Source: Phaeoceros laevis
Lineage: Eukaryota > Anthocerotophyta > Anthocerotopsida > Notothyladales
NCBI GenBank assembly: GCA_049999765.1
Contig: JBNGIQ010008820.1
Location: 109,479-173,478 of the forward strand
DNA: 64,000 bases
Reading direction: 5' to 3'
Shown: positions 31,741 to 50,131 of the stretch, piece after piece
Layout: each line of letters opens with the position of its first letter
How positions within the stretch are numbered: position 1 is the stretch's first letter
The notes under the pieces: generated by a model
What the model was told of the DNA's origin: nothing
The model's input: the letters and a program-made list of their open reading frames with translations, nothing else
The model's database searches: none
Made by a program: the position numbers and the translations under genes

Positions 31741-34109
31741 TCAAACCATGTTCCAGGTCCCTCTTGATGTCTGGCATCCTACTACGATCTTCTTCACGCA
31801 ATTCTTTTGACTTTCGAAACTCAGCCTGCTTCAACTCCTTTTGAACATGCTGAAGCTGCCTTTGTAAGATGTGAACCTGAGGTTAAATCACAAAAACCAT
31901 CGACCGTCATAGCTGACAAGTCATATGCCAATCACCAGTGTTTGCCAAATTGCCAATCAACGAACCCACAATAAACATACCATTTGCTGATATCTCTCTG
32001 CGTCATCATTAACATCTTCCACGTACTCATATAGCTCTGCAAAGGAGAAATACATATATCCCTGGGTATGAAACATATCACATTCGAAGGGGTCACATAT
32101 TTCTGTATTCTGCATGAACAAATATTGGAACTCATCCCATACCTTGATATCCTCGCTTCAATTCTACGTTCAGAGATTTCTGAACTGCCAGTTTTGTCTC
32201 CAAGTCATGAATCTGGAGAGTCGGCAGAACACACAGATTTGACTATCAATGATGACCCTTCTATACAAGATCAGACTCTAGTACACACCCAAACAAAGGC
32301 AAAAAGACACCTCTTCAACTGTAGTTACTGCACACCACAAGAAGAGCCCGCTCAAATGTAGCACCTTTCCTTCTGAAGCTTCCCTTCCAATTTCCTCATT
32401 CTCTTCTTGCAGAGTTCGACATTTGGCCATGAGCATCTTGCCATTCTTACTGTGTGGGGTAAACTGCACAGCAGCGAGATCATCCTGCAGTTCCTTCACT
32501 CTTTTCTCAGATGCCTCGACTTGGGACTGCTTAGAACAAAAGATTGTAAGTACTCTGAATGAAAGCCCTAACGTCAAGAGACAAGAGCTGCTGTTTTTCA
32601 TCAAAGAGTCCTCAATTCAACTGAAAACAAACAAGGTAGCTTTCATGCATGGACTTATCGGAAACAAGTTAAGGCTCGCTATCAGTCTAGTACCTTCATG
32701 CGAGTGAACTCAGAGTGTATAGCCGGATCCAGTAGCAAGTGTCTTGCCTAAACAACATTCAAATGGAAGGCGCACTTTAGCATGGGTGACAATAGGAAGA
32801 AAGACAGCTTTCCTGCATGAGTCACGCTGCTCTAATATGTATCACCAGCAACAGCCAACTACAGCACTCACCTGAAGCATGCCGGGCTTTAACATCTGTT
32901 TCAGATCCTGAGTATATGCCTACATCGTCAGAGACAAATATAAGTAAAAAAAATCCCACCTGCTCATCACCATTCAGCAAGGGATACATTTCCACCCTAC
33001 GCCACGAGAGATCACTATGTAAGCTGTCACCCTACTAAAGCTGATTAACTTCAGTGACAAGTCTAGCAGCGCCATTCATGAGAAAAGAAACCTTCAGATC
33101 GGCTATATCTTGCTCCTTCACAGCTAATTTTACGAGCATCGCACTTTCCCTCCTCTTACTCAGCATTAACTGTAAAAAACAACAGGATAAGCAAGCTACA
33201 AGAGCATCTACACTGCATACTCAACTGTATCTCCTCTGGCTCCATCAAACTTCCATAATAAAAAAGAGTTAAACAGTAACAGAACGACGAACTACTGACC
33301 TGCTCTTTCATTTGGCGTTCAGAGCTTTGCAGCCGCTGAAGTTCCTGCACAACTCCTTCTGGATCTACATATGAACCAGACTCAAACAATGAGACTTGTG
33401 AGCAAACGGCGTGAGTCAGCTCATTTTACTCGCACACTATACCTCACAGTAGGAAACGGCCAGGACACTTCACCTCATTAGTATTGATATGACTAGAAAT
33501 GAACGAACCGGTAGTGTCTGCGGACATGAATGACTCATCACGAAAAGCAGAGCGCCACAGCTCAAGTTCCACCTTCGTAGTATCAATAGTTCCCTGCCAG
33601 CAACAGAATCAGTTCAGTTTCCAAAACCAGAACTGCGATCAGAATACAGTTACTGGCTCTAGCAAGTGGATTTGCACCTGCAATGTTTTCATAGTACCTT
33701 CTTGTTCTGCCAAGCTGCAAACGCCAGTTAATGTATACACACCGTGACATCAGCCTGCGGTGAGAAGTAAACTAAACTGTGCACCGAAGCTAATATGCTT
33801 GGGCTCATACCTGGCTCGTAGGTTAAGGATTATTGTGGTTGCATGATCAGGGGCTGCACCAAGCGAACCACCATACATCTGCCCCATGCCAAGTACCATG
33901 TAATTAGGCCTCCTTGCTACAGACAGGTTGGCTTGTGCGAGAAGACATTGGACCCAACGACAGGAAGATTGCGCCCAACAATACGAAGAAATCCATGAAA
34001 TTCCCACCTTTTTTGCAGGGTATATCTCTTCGTCCTCATCGTCAAGCTCAGCGAAAACCCTCTTCTCCCCTGCGCTGCTTTCAGTGTCGCTGTCCGACAT
34101 GGTGGTCAA
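31490..34109 (-). CDS. FIP37: FIP37/WTAP, m6A methyltransferase complex subunit
   Basis: The plant homologue of WTAP, the coiled-coil scaffold that holds the MTA/MTB m6A mRNA methyltransferase in nuclear speckles. Twelve exons fit in phase: 34008-34109, 33811-33878, 33678-33714, 33509-33593, 33300-33394, 33092-33169, 32872-32919, 32694-32747, 32365-32526, 32143-32212, 31981-32036 and 31490-31876 (413 aa). Diagnostic segments are 'LQRLQSSERQMKEQ', 'ARHLLLDPAIHSEFTRMK', 'AAVQFTPHSKNGKMLMAK' and 'CRTLQEENEEIGREASEGK'. The exon-2 acceptor ('ggggcag') lacks a good pyrimidine tract and is the least certain border. The last exon carries a long Arg-Asp/Arg-Glu dipeptide tail (31490-31740) that the Arabidopsis protein, as I recall it, does not have. 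Confidence 0.9.
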
Positions 34110-34953
34110 ATTTACAAATGACCGAACTAAACAAGTATTTCAAATATATAGCTGCACCACTGCAAAGATGCGGAACGATCCCCAGCAGCGACAGTGTGCA
34201 AGATCCATCACCATTCTGCGTCCGACATCTACCTCTGACTACTCCATGGGGAGGCTACGTGATTCACTTGCCAACCACACCAACAATGAGCGATAACTGA
34301 AATTAGTTCGAAAATCGTCTCTCAAGGGAATTCATGCATGTAGGTGGCTGGGAGGCAACGACATCAAATCAGCTCTTGTTCCGGATTGTCAGTCAAGGCA
34401 TTCGGCAGCGCGGGAAATATTTTTTGAGCATTTCAAATAGGGTTAGGTTATTGCCCTTACGTCTGGTCATACAATCCTGCATCGTGCATATGGCAAGAAC
34501 TCGTCCAATGTACAGGAATTTGGTCGCACTATTGAAGCAACCGGGTACTTGTTGTGCCTACATCTTATGTCGAGAAGTTTGCAGGCGCGTACTATGGCTG
34601 GGAAATCCATCGAGGTGGCGCCAATTTGGCAGTTGCTCAGGTAGGTGTCTGGGTAGTATGCTTTCTGCATCATGTCGTTTCGGCTTGGAGCTTGAATCTG
34701 ATCTTCGACCTCCTCCGCAGGCACGGCGATTGGGCAGCAGCAAGGCCTTGGCACGCGAATTCGCGAACATCCCCTGGACAACAGGTCCACGAAGGTATTA
34801 CAATCATCGTCCGTGTAATGAAGCTGTCTCCTTCGTTTTCGTTGTGCAAGAGCTCCAGTACTTCAATACGGCTGGGGCCGTTTTTCTGCATGTCGGCAGT
34901 TCTCGGTTGACTTTCGGTTATCACCACAGAGAAAACTCAAGCATGCGGACTGT
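34110..34953. other. Divergent promoter region between FIP37 and the PPR gene
   Basis: An 844-bp region upstream of both genes. A long plus-strand frame (34334-35140) overlaps the PPR start in another phase and shows no motif; it is probably fortuitous, but part of it could encode a spliced transit-peptide exon. No other gene is seen. Confidence 0.35.
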
Positions 34954-37434
34954 GTGCGCAGCAATTCATGGGATACTGTCGAGCCATGGAGATTGGAAGG
35001 CAGTTGTTGCGCCTTCCAGAGCTTGGAGGCCTGGAAAAAGCTCTATGAACAGGGGCAGCTGGACAATGCATGCCAGGTTTGGGACCTCATGGACCACAGT
35101 GGCATTGTTGTCAGCAAGGATATGTTCTACCGCCTCTTGAAGACATGCGTGGCCAAGGGACATCTTGAACTGGGAAGGAAGGTTCATTCACTGATTGTGA
35201 AAAGTGAGTACGCGCTGGACAACTATCTGGGGAACCATTTAATTCGCATGTATGCTTCTCAGAATAGTTTGATGGAAGCGAACGAAGTATTCAGGAAACT
35301 GCCTGCACCAAATTCGTTTGTGTGGGCCTCGATCATATCAGCGCACAGTGACCTTGGACAACCTGAGCAGGCTATACAGTTATACCACAGGGTCCGAAGT
35401 TTATCCATGAAGCTGCCGGACATCCTCTTTGTCGCCGTCCTCAGAGCATGCACCATGGCCTGCGACTTAACTGCAGGTAAGCAAGTTCACAGCGATCTGA
35501 TGGATAAAGGGTTTGAAGCAAACATCTTCGTTGGCAACACGTTACTGCACTTTTATGTGCAATGTGGGAGCCTGGAGGATGCTCACCGACTTTTTGATCG
35601 GCTGCCAAGCAGGGATGTGGTTACGTGGACTGCCATGATTGCAGGATATGTCCGCCTTGGGTTTGGGCATGAAGCTCTTGCTTTGCATAAGAAGATGTCC
35701 GATGATGGTGTAATTCCCGATGCTTTTACATTTGTAAGCCTTCTCAAAGCATGTGGTAAAGTTGGGGCCCTGTGCGAAGGCAAGCAACTTCATGCACAGA
35801 TTATAGATCGGGGACTTGAATCTGATGTTTTTATTGGTAACATCTTGGTTGACATGTATGCAAAATGTGGAAGCCTGGATGATGCTCTGAATGTGTTTGA
35901 AGGGTTGTCAAGAAGGGATGTTGTGACATGGACTGCATTGGTTGTTGGCTATGCACAGGAAGGGCTTGTTCGGAAAGCTCTGGAGCTTTATGCCAGGATG
36001 ATGCAGGATGGTGTGATGCCGGACAATGTCGTGTTTGTCAGTACTTTGAAGGCATGTGGTATGATTGGAGCTGTACAGGAGGGACAGCTGATTCATTCGC
36101 AGATCATCGAGAGGGGACTTTATGTAGACATCGGTGTACTCAACACCCTCGTGGACATGTATGCCAAATGTGGGAGTCTGGGTGAGGCCTACAAGGTTTT
36201 TAATGACATGCTAGTAAAAGATGCGGTAACATGGACTGCCATGATCGCAGGTTATTCTCAACATGGGTTTGGTCGAGAGGCCCTCAATTTGTATATGCAG
36301 ATGGAAGCGACTGGCTTGACCCCAGAGAATGCTACATTTGCTAGCATTTTGACTGCATGTGGCAGCATTGGAGCCATACAACAGGGAATGCGGATTCATG
36401 CTCAGATTCTGAAGATAGGACTTCAAACAGATATATGTGTTGGCAACGCGTTGGTTGACATGTATGTGAAATGTGGGCGGTTGGAAGAGGCTCGTAATGT
36501 CTTCGACAGATTGCCAGCAAAGGATGTTGTGACTTGGAATGCACTTCTAAATGGCTATGGCCACCATAGCATGTGTACAATGGCCTTTGAGTCTTTTGTT
36601 GAAATGCTGCAGCAGGGTGTTGAGCCGGATGCTGCAACATTTTTGAGTCTGCTGGTGGCTTGCAGCCATGTGGGCCTTGTGGAAGACGGCCAGCGCTACT
36701 TCAGAATGATGGAAGAGCAGCATGGCATTCGACCAACAATTGAGCACTATATCTGCCTTGTTGATCTTCTTGGCCGATCTGGGCATTTGCATGAGGCAGA
36801 GAGTCTAATGCTTACGATGCCATATGCACCTGTCAGTGTGGGGTGGAGGTCCTTGCTAAGTGCCTGTAAAACTTATGGTAATGTAGAGATAGGCCTGCGG
36901 TGCTTTGACCGCCTTAGGCAAATAGATCCCCAACATGGAGCTGCGTATGCTTTGATGGGGAACAGTTATGCGGCTGCGGGAAGGTTGGACGCTATGTATG
37001 ATGTGGATCAACTCAGAAAATCTGCTGGTGTCCAAAAGAGGCCTGCAAAGGCTCTACTTGAAGTGAATAAGAAGGTGCATGAGTTTGTTGTGGGGGACAG
37101 GAACTTTGCAGATAGCTATGATACCTATGCAAAGTTGAGGGAGTTAAGTACCGAGATGAAGGGGTGTGCGCCGCCTGCGAATTTGTTTGTTGGGCGTGTG
37201 GACGATGAGGACGCGTTGTGTGGACACGCTGAAAAATTGGCCATAGGCTTTGGACTCTTGAACACCCCAGAAGGCACACCCTTGCTTGTCATCAAGGATC
37301 TTCGCATGTGCAACCACTGTCACGATGGCACTAAGTTCATTTCTAGAAGCGTAAAGCGAGAGATTATTGTGAGAGACGGGCACAGAGTTCATTGCTTCAA
37401 GGATGGATCATGCTCTTGTGGCGATTATCCTTGA
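34954..37434 (+). CDS. PPR-DYW protein, organelle RNA-editing factor (DYW:KP-like variant)
   Basis: An intronless 826-aa protein with about 17 PPR motifs in P-L-S order (residues ~50-625), then E1/E2 (~625-700) and a DYW cytidine-deaminase domain (~715-826). Deaminase zinc residues are present: 'HAE' near 757 and 'CNHCH' near 787. The C-terminal metal site is kept ('HRVHCFKDGSCSCGD'). Two features depart from the standard: the PG box reads 'KRPAKALLEV' in place of ...PG.SWIEV, and the last residues are DYP. Both lean toward the DYW:KP class linked to U-to-C editing. By the PPR code (5th/last residues) the S motifs read N-N, N-D, N-D, N-D, N-D, favouring pyrimidines, and two P motifs read T-D (G). 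Plastid or mitochondrial location is expected, but no clear transit peptide is seen, so the true start may lie upstream. Confidence 0.92.
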   Translation: MRSNSWDTVEPWRLEGSCCAFQSLEAWKKLYEQGQLDNACQVWDLMDHSGIVVSKDMFYRLLKTCVAKGHLELGRKVHSLIVKSEYALDNYLGNHLIRMYASQNSLMEANEVFRKLPAPNSFVWASIISAHSDLGQPEQAIQLYHRVRSLSMKLPDILFVAVLRACTMACDLTAGKQVHSDLMDKGFEANIFVGNTLLHFYVQCGSLEDAHRLFDRLPSRDVVTWTAMIAGYVRLGFGHEALALHKKMSDDGVIPDAFTFVSLLKACGKVGALCEGKQLHAQIIDRGLESDVFIGNILVDMYAKCGSLDDALNVFEGLSRRDVVTWTALVVGYAQEGLVRKALELYARMMQDGVMPDNVVFVSTLKACGMIGAVQEGQLIHSQIIERGLYVDIGVLNTLVDMYAKCGSLGEAYKVFNDMLVKDAVTWTAMIAGYSQHGFGREALNLYMQMEATGLTPENATFASILTACGSIGAIQQGMRIHAQILKIGLQTDICVGNALVDMYVKCGRLEEARNVFDRLPAKDVVTWNALLNGYGHHSMCTMAFESFVEMLQQGVEPDAATFLSLLVACSHVGLVEDGQRYFRMMEEQHGIRPTIEHYICLVDLLGRSGHLHEAESLMLTMPYAPVSVGWRSLLSACKTYGNVEIGLRCFDRLRQIDPQHGAAYALMGNSYAAAGRLDAMYDVDQLRKSAGVQKRPAKALLEVNKKVHEFVVGDRNFADSYDTYAKLRELSTEMKGCAPPANLFVGRVDDEDALCGHAEKLAIGFGLLNTPEGTPLLVIKDLRMCNHCHDGTKFISRSVKREIIVRDGHRVHCFKDGSCSCGDYP

Positions 37435-38085
37435 TTGGTATTTTGGTTTTGCTTAAGACTTTAGCATGTCGCCCACGCGTCAACAACGAGGCACATTTCA
37501 TCATGGCATCATGGCTGGACTAGTCATTTGACCAGGATCTGGAACCACGTGTCCACGTTGGTCGGCATGTGTACCAAAAGGGGATACTTGAACTACATTG
37601 CACAGGTGGCAACCCAGAATTAGCCGCAGCAGGTCTCGCAGTCCGTAGGCAGAACGCTTCCTAGACTTCATCATAGTCTCGTGAGTCGTGGCGAGGTACA
37701 TTGCCATGGGGGTGGAGGAGCCAAGCAAGCAACGTCTTAGGGTACGTGCTACAGAGACGCCGTAAGCTGCACACTAGTAGCTTGACAAATGTGTAGTTGT
37801 GAACTTGTGATGGAGAAGCTTGATGGAGGCGCGTGAAACAAACGTAGTGAGTAGCTTGTTATACTTGCCTGATGGACGCGTTACTGGCTTGATGTAGACT
37901 GAGTGAAGTAGGCTGCTCTCGAGAGTCCAACGCATTTCCTTACACCTGAGGATTTGTGATAGGGAGGCAGCAGACTGCGAGTAGACGAGACACACAGCAG
38001 CCAGAAGTAGTGGCTGAATTTAGGTTTTGAACACCTCCTGTTTCCATGTTGTGCGACATCCTGATTCCAAATCCTATATTGCAGC
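37435..38085. other. PPR gene 3' flank
   Basis: No supported gene. This probably includes the PPR 3' UTR. Repeated 'agcttg' and 'gtgaacttgtgatggagaagc' type words occur around 37780-37870 without a clear repeat structure. Confidence 0.35.
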
Positions 38086-39040
38086 GCAAGGTGTGGTTCT
38101 GCTGGAGGAAAGCACAAATTTGACTCCATAGATAAGCTGCAGCACGCTTTCACTAATGCAGCTAAGTTCCCAGAGCTAGGGATCGGCAGGATCCTTGAAT
38201 TGCACAAGGAGGCGGTGGCAATCCCTGAGGAAAATCGTTACGATGCCCCCACTACATTTGGTCACTATCTTCCCTGATAACGCTACAATGGCGTATGTGT
38301 TGTCAAGACAGGAAACAAAAGGGGGCACCGCTGACGCTGTGAAGAACCGCATGTGCGTCCGCCTTGATGAATGGTCCCAGCCATGGTCGGAGCTAGTGCG
38401 CTGGCTGGCTGCTTATACCCTCATCAGCGCTGACGAACGGATGCTTTTGTCAGCCAACTGCAAGTCCTGTAACGAACTCCTCAGGTCAACCACACCTAAA
38501 GCCAACGCAACGAAGCCCGTGGGAACGCGCTTGTGGTTCTGTGGAGGTTTTGAAAGAAGCGAAGCATGAAGTGAAGCCAATCAAGCAATTAAGGGGGAAA
38601 CATAGGAGATGTTTGCAAGGAGGACGATCTCATCACATTCAGTCGATAAAAACCACGACCCTTCCTGCCGCAGGAATACGACCGCCTTCACGGCTGCATG
38701 CACATGGTCAGGTTCCTGCATACCCTCAAGTCGCTCACCAATTCCTACAAGGATGCAGTGTGAAGAGGGTATTATCGGCAACAAGAAGTACTTAGTCCTG
38801 CCTCTGCAACGGATCGACGAATTCGACTGCAGATTAATGACTACAGCCAACCAGATTACTGGAACACATCGAAATCCAGCTGCAATGAACAGGTCAGCTT
38901 GGCTGAGATTTGGCCGGAGGAATTCGATACGCATGCAAAGAAATCGTCCAAGACACGAGCACAGAGAGGCGGCACCCAGGACCCACTAAAGGAGAGAGGA
39001 GGGATATATCTTAAGCCATGTGTAAACCTCAGATTAGATG
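38086..39040 (+). pseudogene. Decayed coding sequence of unknown family
   Basis: Plus-strand frames look coding but are broken by stops and shifts. Examples are 'LQHAFTNAAKFPELGIGR' (about 38125-38180), 'MCVRLDEWSQPWSELVRW' and 'SADERMLLSANCKSCNELL' (38350-38480), and 'LPQEYDRLHGCMHMVRFLHT' (38665-38725), followed by 'DYWNTSKSSCNEQVSLAEIW' (38850-38920). Order and strand are consistent over 900 bp, as expected for one inactivated gene or integrated element. I do not recognise the family. Confidence 0.4.
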
Positions 39041-39610
39041 GAGGAATAGAAGTGACGGGGGGGGAACGCAGCGGCGGAGAAGGCCGAGAAACGCTACAAA
39101 ATAAACGATTGCCGGGGTTTTAGTTTTTAGCCAGTTTCGAGAAAATTAAATTCTGGCTTGCACGACGCTCTCAAGTCTGCTGCTGCTTATTACAAGGGGT
39201 ATTTGCTTGGCGTCACCATCGGGGAGGTCAGTAGCAGAAGAGCTTTCCTTTCTGGGCTGCGCTGTGCCTCGCTCTCTTCTCCCCAAGAGCGCATCTGATG
39301 AAGCAAGTCCTTGTTGCTGTGCTGTGCTTGGCGGCTGGAACCTGTGCCCGATGCCTATTCCCAATCCCAATCTCAATCCATGGCAGCATCAGCAGAATCA
39401 AACCTAGCTCCTCTGGTCGGTGGCGGACAGCACTAGAGTAATTGCTTGAAATTGTCATGAATCACGGCAGCGGTGGCTATGGCGATGGCTGAGCAGGATT
39501 GCAAATGGGCCGGCGAGACATGCTTAGCTTCCAGGCCCGCCGTGGCTGTTCGCGACTGGCAGCAAATTGTGATAGGATCGGCGAGGACTGGAGAGACTGC
39601 GACCGTCTGA
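39041..39610. other. YAK1 upstream region
   Basis: No gene is seen. This probably contains the YAK1 promoter and 5' leader, with CT-rich and GC-rich patches near 39240-39400. Confidence 0.35.
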
Positions 39611-46380
<6,770 letters not shown>

Positions 46381-48236
46381 TCGGCTCCGGTATCATTGTG
46401 CCACAGGAGTGCTAATCTGGAGTCTCATATTTGTTCCGTATAGAGTTTGAAGAGATGGAAAATGGATCATGATTATGCAACTGCATGGGCTCTCTGCAAG
46501 AGGCTGTCTGCAAGATTGCAGCCTTCTAAATTCTAAATCAGGATGCCGGAGGCATTAATTTTGTGACAAATCTCTTGGCGTTGAGGTTGAACTATTCAAT
46601 GAAGCCCAGCTGTATGAAGATACTGTGAAGATTTAACGTGGTTCCTATGTTTTTGCGCTGAGGAGCAGACAGATTGTCACCATCTGAAGACCACCTGGTC
46701 TAAGTCATTTATTGCAGAGTGTCCTTAGTGTCATCTCCACTTCGGCAAGCAGTCTGCCCTCCTTTTACACATCCAAGCTGTGGCATTTCTTTTCGCCTTT
46801 CATATAACTTGCTCTGTCACTCTTCAGCGGGATGGTGACAATCTGGGATTCATATCCATGACTTGCCAGGGTTGCAAGGTGCGCTTTTGAGCAGTTTGTG
46901 GCAGACATCATTGTATGTATCTCTTTCCATTCGACATGTATGTGCAACTTGGAAAGTGGAACTGATACTGGTAAGTACCACTTCATGTGCTATTTTTATC
47001 TTTGGTTGTCTCTTGACCAGGTGTGAGCTTGCCGAAGCCCTTGTTGAAACGCTGCAGCCTGCATTGTCTTTACTGAAATGTGGGCTTGTGATTCTGTCTA
47101 TCAGCTTCGGAGAAGCAGAGGCATTTGGGAGCTGGGACTCGGTTGTATGACTTTAGCTCTGTCTTAAGACTACCCTATGGAAGTCACATTGCCAAAGCCT
47201 TGGACAATTATCTGGTTACAGAGTTTCTGGATACAAAAAACCATTGCTATTATTTTTGTGGATGCCTCGTAGGCTCGTACGCTCCGAGGAGGTGGAAAGT
47301 TTGGAAACATCGTTTGGTCATTTGTGCGGTCAAATGGACCTCAAATAGGACTCACTGTCGGAAGGCACGAGCCAATGGCCCAACGTCAATTTGAACGTAA
47401 TTATGGTACTAATGAGGGGTGCTCAGAGAGGTTGAAAGGCGGTTAGTTAGCTCCGTTAAGGGTTGGCTCCTTTCGCCCCGTTTGGAGTTAGCTCTGTAAC
47501 GCGTTGTAACAGGTCGAGCTTTACAAGAGAACTACAACAATAGATCCAACAACGGACGTTTACTCCGCCCGGGGCGCGTTACAACAGATCTACAATTTTT
47601 AGTTCTGTTGTGAAGCTCCCGTTGTAAATCCATTGATCCTGGAATAGCACCAGTCTGGTGTTACTAGTGTTGCTCACAGGCTGGAAAAACCCGGTGAATC
47701 CCAAAAATGTCACTATCATCTATACATACATACATACACATATAAGCATGAGCCTCCAACCCGACATTTTTGGCCCCCGTCCTGGCTGTGTCCCGAACGT
47801 TAAATAAACTGGTGTTGACGGGAACGGCCGTCGGAGGGGAAAAACGTGTGGGCTGGACTGACGACGGACTATAGCAGGCACCTTGGATCCGAAGAATTTC
47901 CCGAGGTGAAGACGTTTCCATCCAAACAAGCACGCAAGTCCTCTCCAGGCCCACGCTGCTGATCTCTGTGGCGCTTTGATTGTAGCCCTTTGGGCTGATG
48001 AGGTCTTTGCTCCTTCGGGACTGTGCTGGGCGTTTCACTCCGATTGGGCTGTGAGAGCCAATGGAGTAGCTTCCGCAGCTGTGCTGAGCTGCAGGGGATC
48101 TGGGTTGGTTCAGGACCCTTTGCAGGTTATTGCATCAAGGATTGTGCCTTGGCCCTCATCTCACCAGGAGAGGCACACGGCGGGCTAATGGACAGATAGG
48201 TCCGGATCGGGGGGCGGCAGCAGAAGCAGCAGCAGT
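46381..48236. other. Intergenic; possible small inverted-repeat element
   Basis: The YAK1 3' UTR probably occupies the first few hundred bases. At 47430-47640 inverted words ('gcgttgtaac' with 'gcgcgttacaac', and further 'acaac'/'gttgt' pairs) suggest a MITE-like element. A CATA microsatellite lies at about 47720-47745. The frame at 46863-47394 shows no motif. Confidence 0.4.
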
Positions 48237-49646
48237 ATGGAAGCAGCCTCTGTAGCAGCGAGGCGCCGAGGGCTTGTTCCCACGGCACTTTTGGCATGGC
48301 TAGTGTTTATCTTCCTGCTTGATGGGGCCGTTGGGAAGAGGTACCCGTCAGACCCTGTGGACCACAGCGACGGGCTTTCTGGAGATGTTCAACCCGTGGA
48401 GCTGCCCCTGTTCACAGGGCGTGATGGTAGAAGGGTAGCAGAGACTGATGACGGCTCCAACTCCAACCCTGCTCCTGGCGATGACAAGAGCATTCCCAAG
48501 GATGGCGCTGATGTTAAGCCGGGCGCTCTTGACAAGGAACATCAAAAAGGGAGTGGCAAAACAGTCGATCCGAAAGGCAACGGTGGTTCACCTCCGCAGA
48601 ATTCGTCACAACCGGCAAGTCCTCCGCCTCCCCATTCACCACCACCGCCCTCACAAGCAGCTTTCCCCCCTCCTGTTGCAAAGCCGCCCCCGCCTCCACC
48701 GGAAGGTGGTGAGGATTCTCCACCTCCACCGGAAGGCAAGGGGAATGACCCTGGTGCTGGAGCTGGTGGCGAGACTGGCAAGGACCAGGTCACGCCTCGT
48801 TACAAGCGCTGTGGAAATAGCAAAGTCGACTACGAGTTTGCACAACGTGGAGATGAAGGTAAGCTGCTGCTTGGTGGCATGAAGGTTGCAGATTTTGCAA
48901 CTTTCTTTCAAGCGCTAAAAAGCAAATAATTCATGGTTGCTTCTCAGATCATCATCTGTCCTTGAAGCTGAAGAATAACGGCGAGGAAACTGTGAGCGTC
49001 ACTATGGCTGCACCAAAGTACCTCACAGTAAATCCCAAGGAGCTGAAACTTTTGAAGGGTGCTGAAAAATCTGTAAGGGCAGTTTATATGTCGTTGTTAT
49101 GTTGGGGGCGCAAGGGTCTGGCATCTTGCCTAACGTGAACCTCTTGGTGTGCAGGTGACTATAGAGGTGTCAGATGTAGAATCTGCAGAGGCCACGACCA
49201 ACCTGAGCATCAAGATAGGACCTGAAGATTCCTGTAACGAAACTGTAACTTCTGAAATGCTCAACATGCCATCCCGGAAAGACTTGTTTTTGGGTTTTGG
49301 TGCCTTGGCAGGTCACACCAAGGTTGTCGGAGGGAGCTTGGTACTGCTAGTTCTAGTGGTTGTCACTTGCAGTTGCATCTGTCACCGATGCAAGGCTCGA
49401 AAACAACGGCATGGAGGTGGTCCAAAGTACGATGAAGTGGAAATGAGTGCTCCCAGTGTTGATTTGTCCACTGCATTCAATCAGGAGACATCTGCAGATG
49501 GATGGGATGAAGTGTGGGATGATGAAGACTGGGAGGATACTGAAGCAGCCAGGTCGTCCGCCCGTTCCTTGGTGCCAAGTCTGTCTGCAAAGGGATTGAA
49601 CTCAAGGAGAGCTAATAAAGATGCCTGGGATACGTGGGAAACCTGA
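48237..49646 (+). CDS. Single-pass membrane protein, DUF7356-like
   Basis: Three exons in phase, 48237-48858, 48948-49072 and 49155-49646, give 412 aa. An N-terminal signal peptide ('LLAWLVFIFLLDGAVG', residues ~18-33) is followed by an acidic stretch and a Pro-rich low-complexity region ('SPPPPHSPPPPSQ', ~125-175). Then comes a compact extracellular domain with 'RYKRCGNSKVDYEF', 'LSLKLKNNGEETVSV' and 'YLTVNPKELKLLKG'. One membrane span ('SLVLLVLVVVTCSCIC', ~300-316) precedes a cytosolic tail ending in an acidic Trp motif ('DGWDEVWDDEDWED') and 'DAWDTWET'. This layout resembles plant DUF7356 proteins, whose function I do not know. The Pro-rich part suggests contact with the cell wall. Confidence 0.7.
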
Positions 49647-50131
49647 GGCTGTTTCTGGTGAAGTGTCATCAGGGAAGAACAGGTGCTCAATGTTGGTTCC
49701 CTCTTCCCCGCCACCAGTGCTTTGTTGGAACATGTGTGGGCTGTTAGACCTGCCTGCCTGTGATGTTGTGGTGCACAGCCAACTGTGGTCGGGAGGTTAT
49801 TTCGTGCTGCACTTTCATTCAAGTGGCGTGATAGCATGGCAGAGGTATCCGCAAGCTCGGCTGTAATGGCCAGGGCATTCAAAATCTAGGGTTGTCCTGC
49901 TCAGGTGCACCTGTTACTGCTGGGATGGTTTAGTGACTTCTAGGGGGCCCTCATTTGTTCCAAGCAAGCGCGGAAGCGGCATGGATTTGGAGTCTGGGGC
50001 ACAGGCATGGCCCTGCTTAACTTATTGCGTGTGTTCTCTTGCAACTTGAAAATGACGAGCCTCAGTGTAACTCTCGTCTGCTTCTGCCGCAACTTCTCGG
50101 GACACTTCATGTGGTTTGCTGGAGACGGCTG
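49647..50131. other. Convergent 3' ends
   Basis: The region between the DUF7356-like gene (+) and the ATAD5-like gene (-) probably consists of the two 3' UTRs. No gene is seen. Confidence 0.5.

Noticed and set aside
31211-31844. Plus-strand frames with Ser-Arg or Pro-Val dipeptide repeats, resembling an SR protein
   Set aside because: They are the complement of the FIP37 Arg-Asp tract; the minus strand carries the spliced, family-conserved gene.
34334-35140. 268-aa plus-strand frame upstream of and overlapping the PPR gene
   Set aside because: It overlaps the PPR frame in another phase and has no recognisable motif. A spliced transit-peptide exon inside it cannot be excluded but is not supported.
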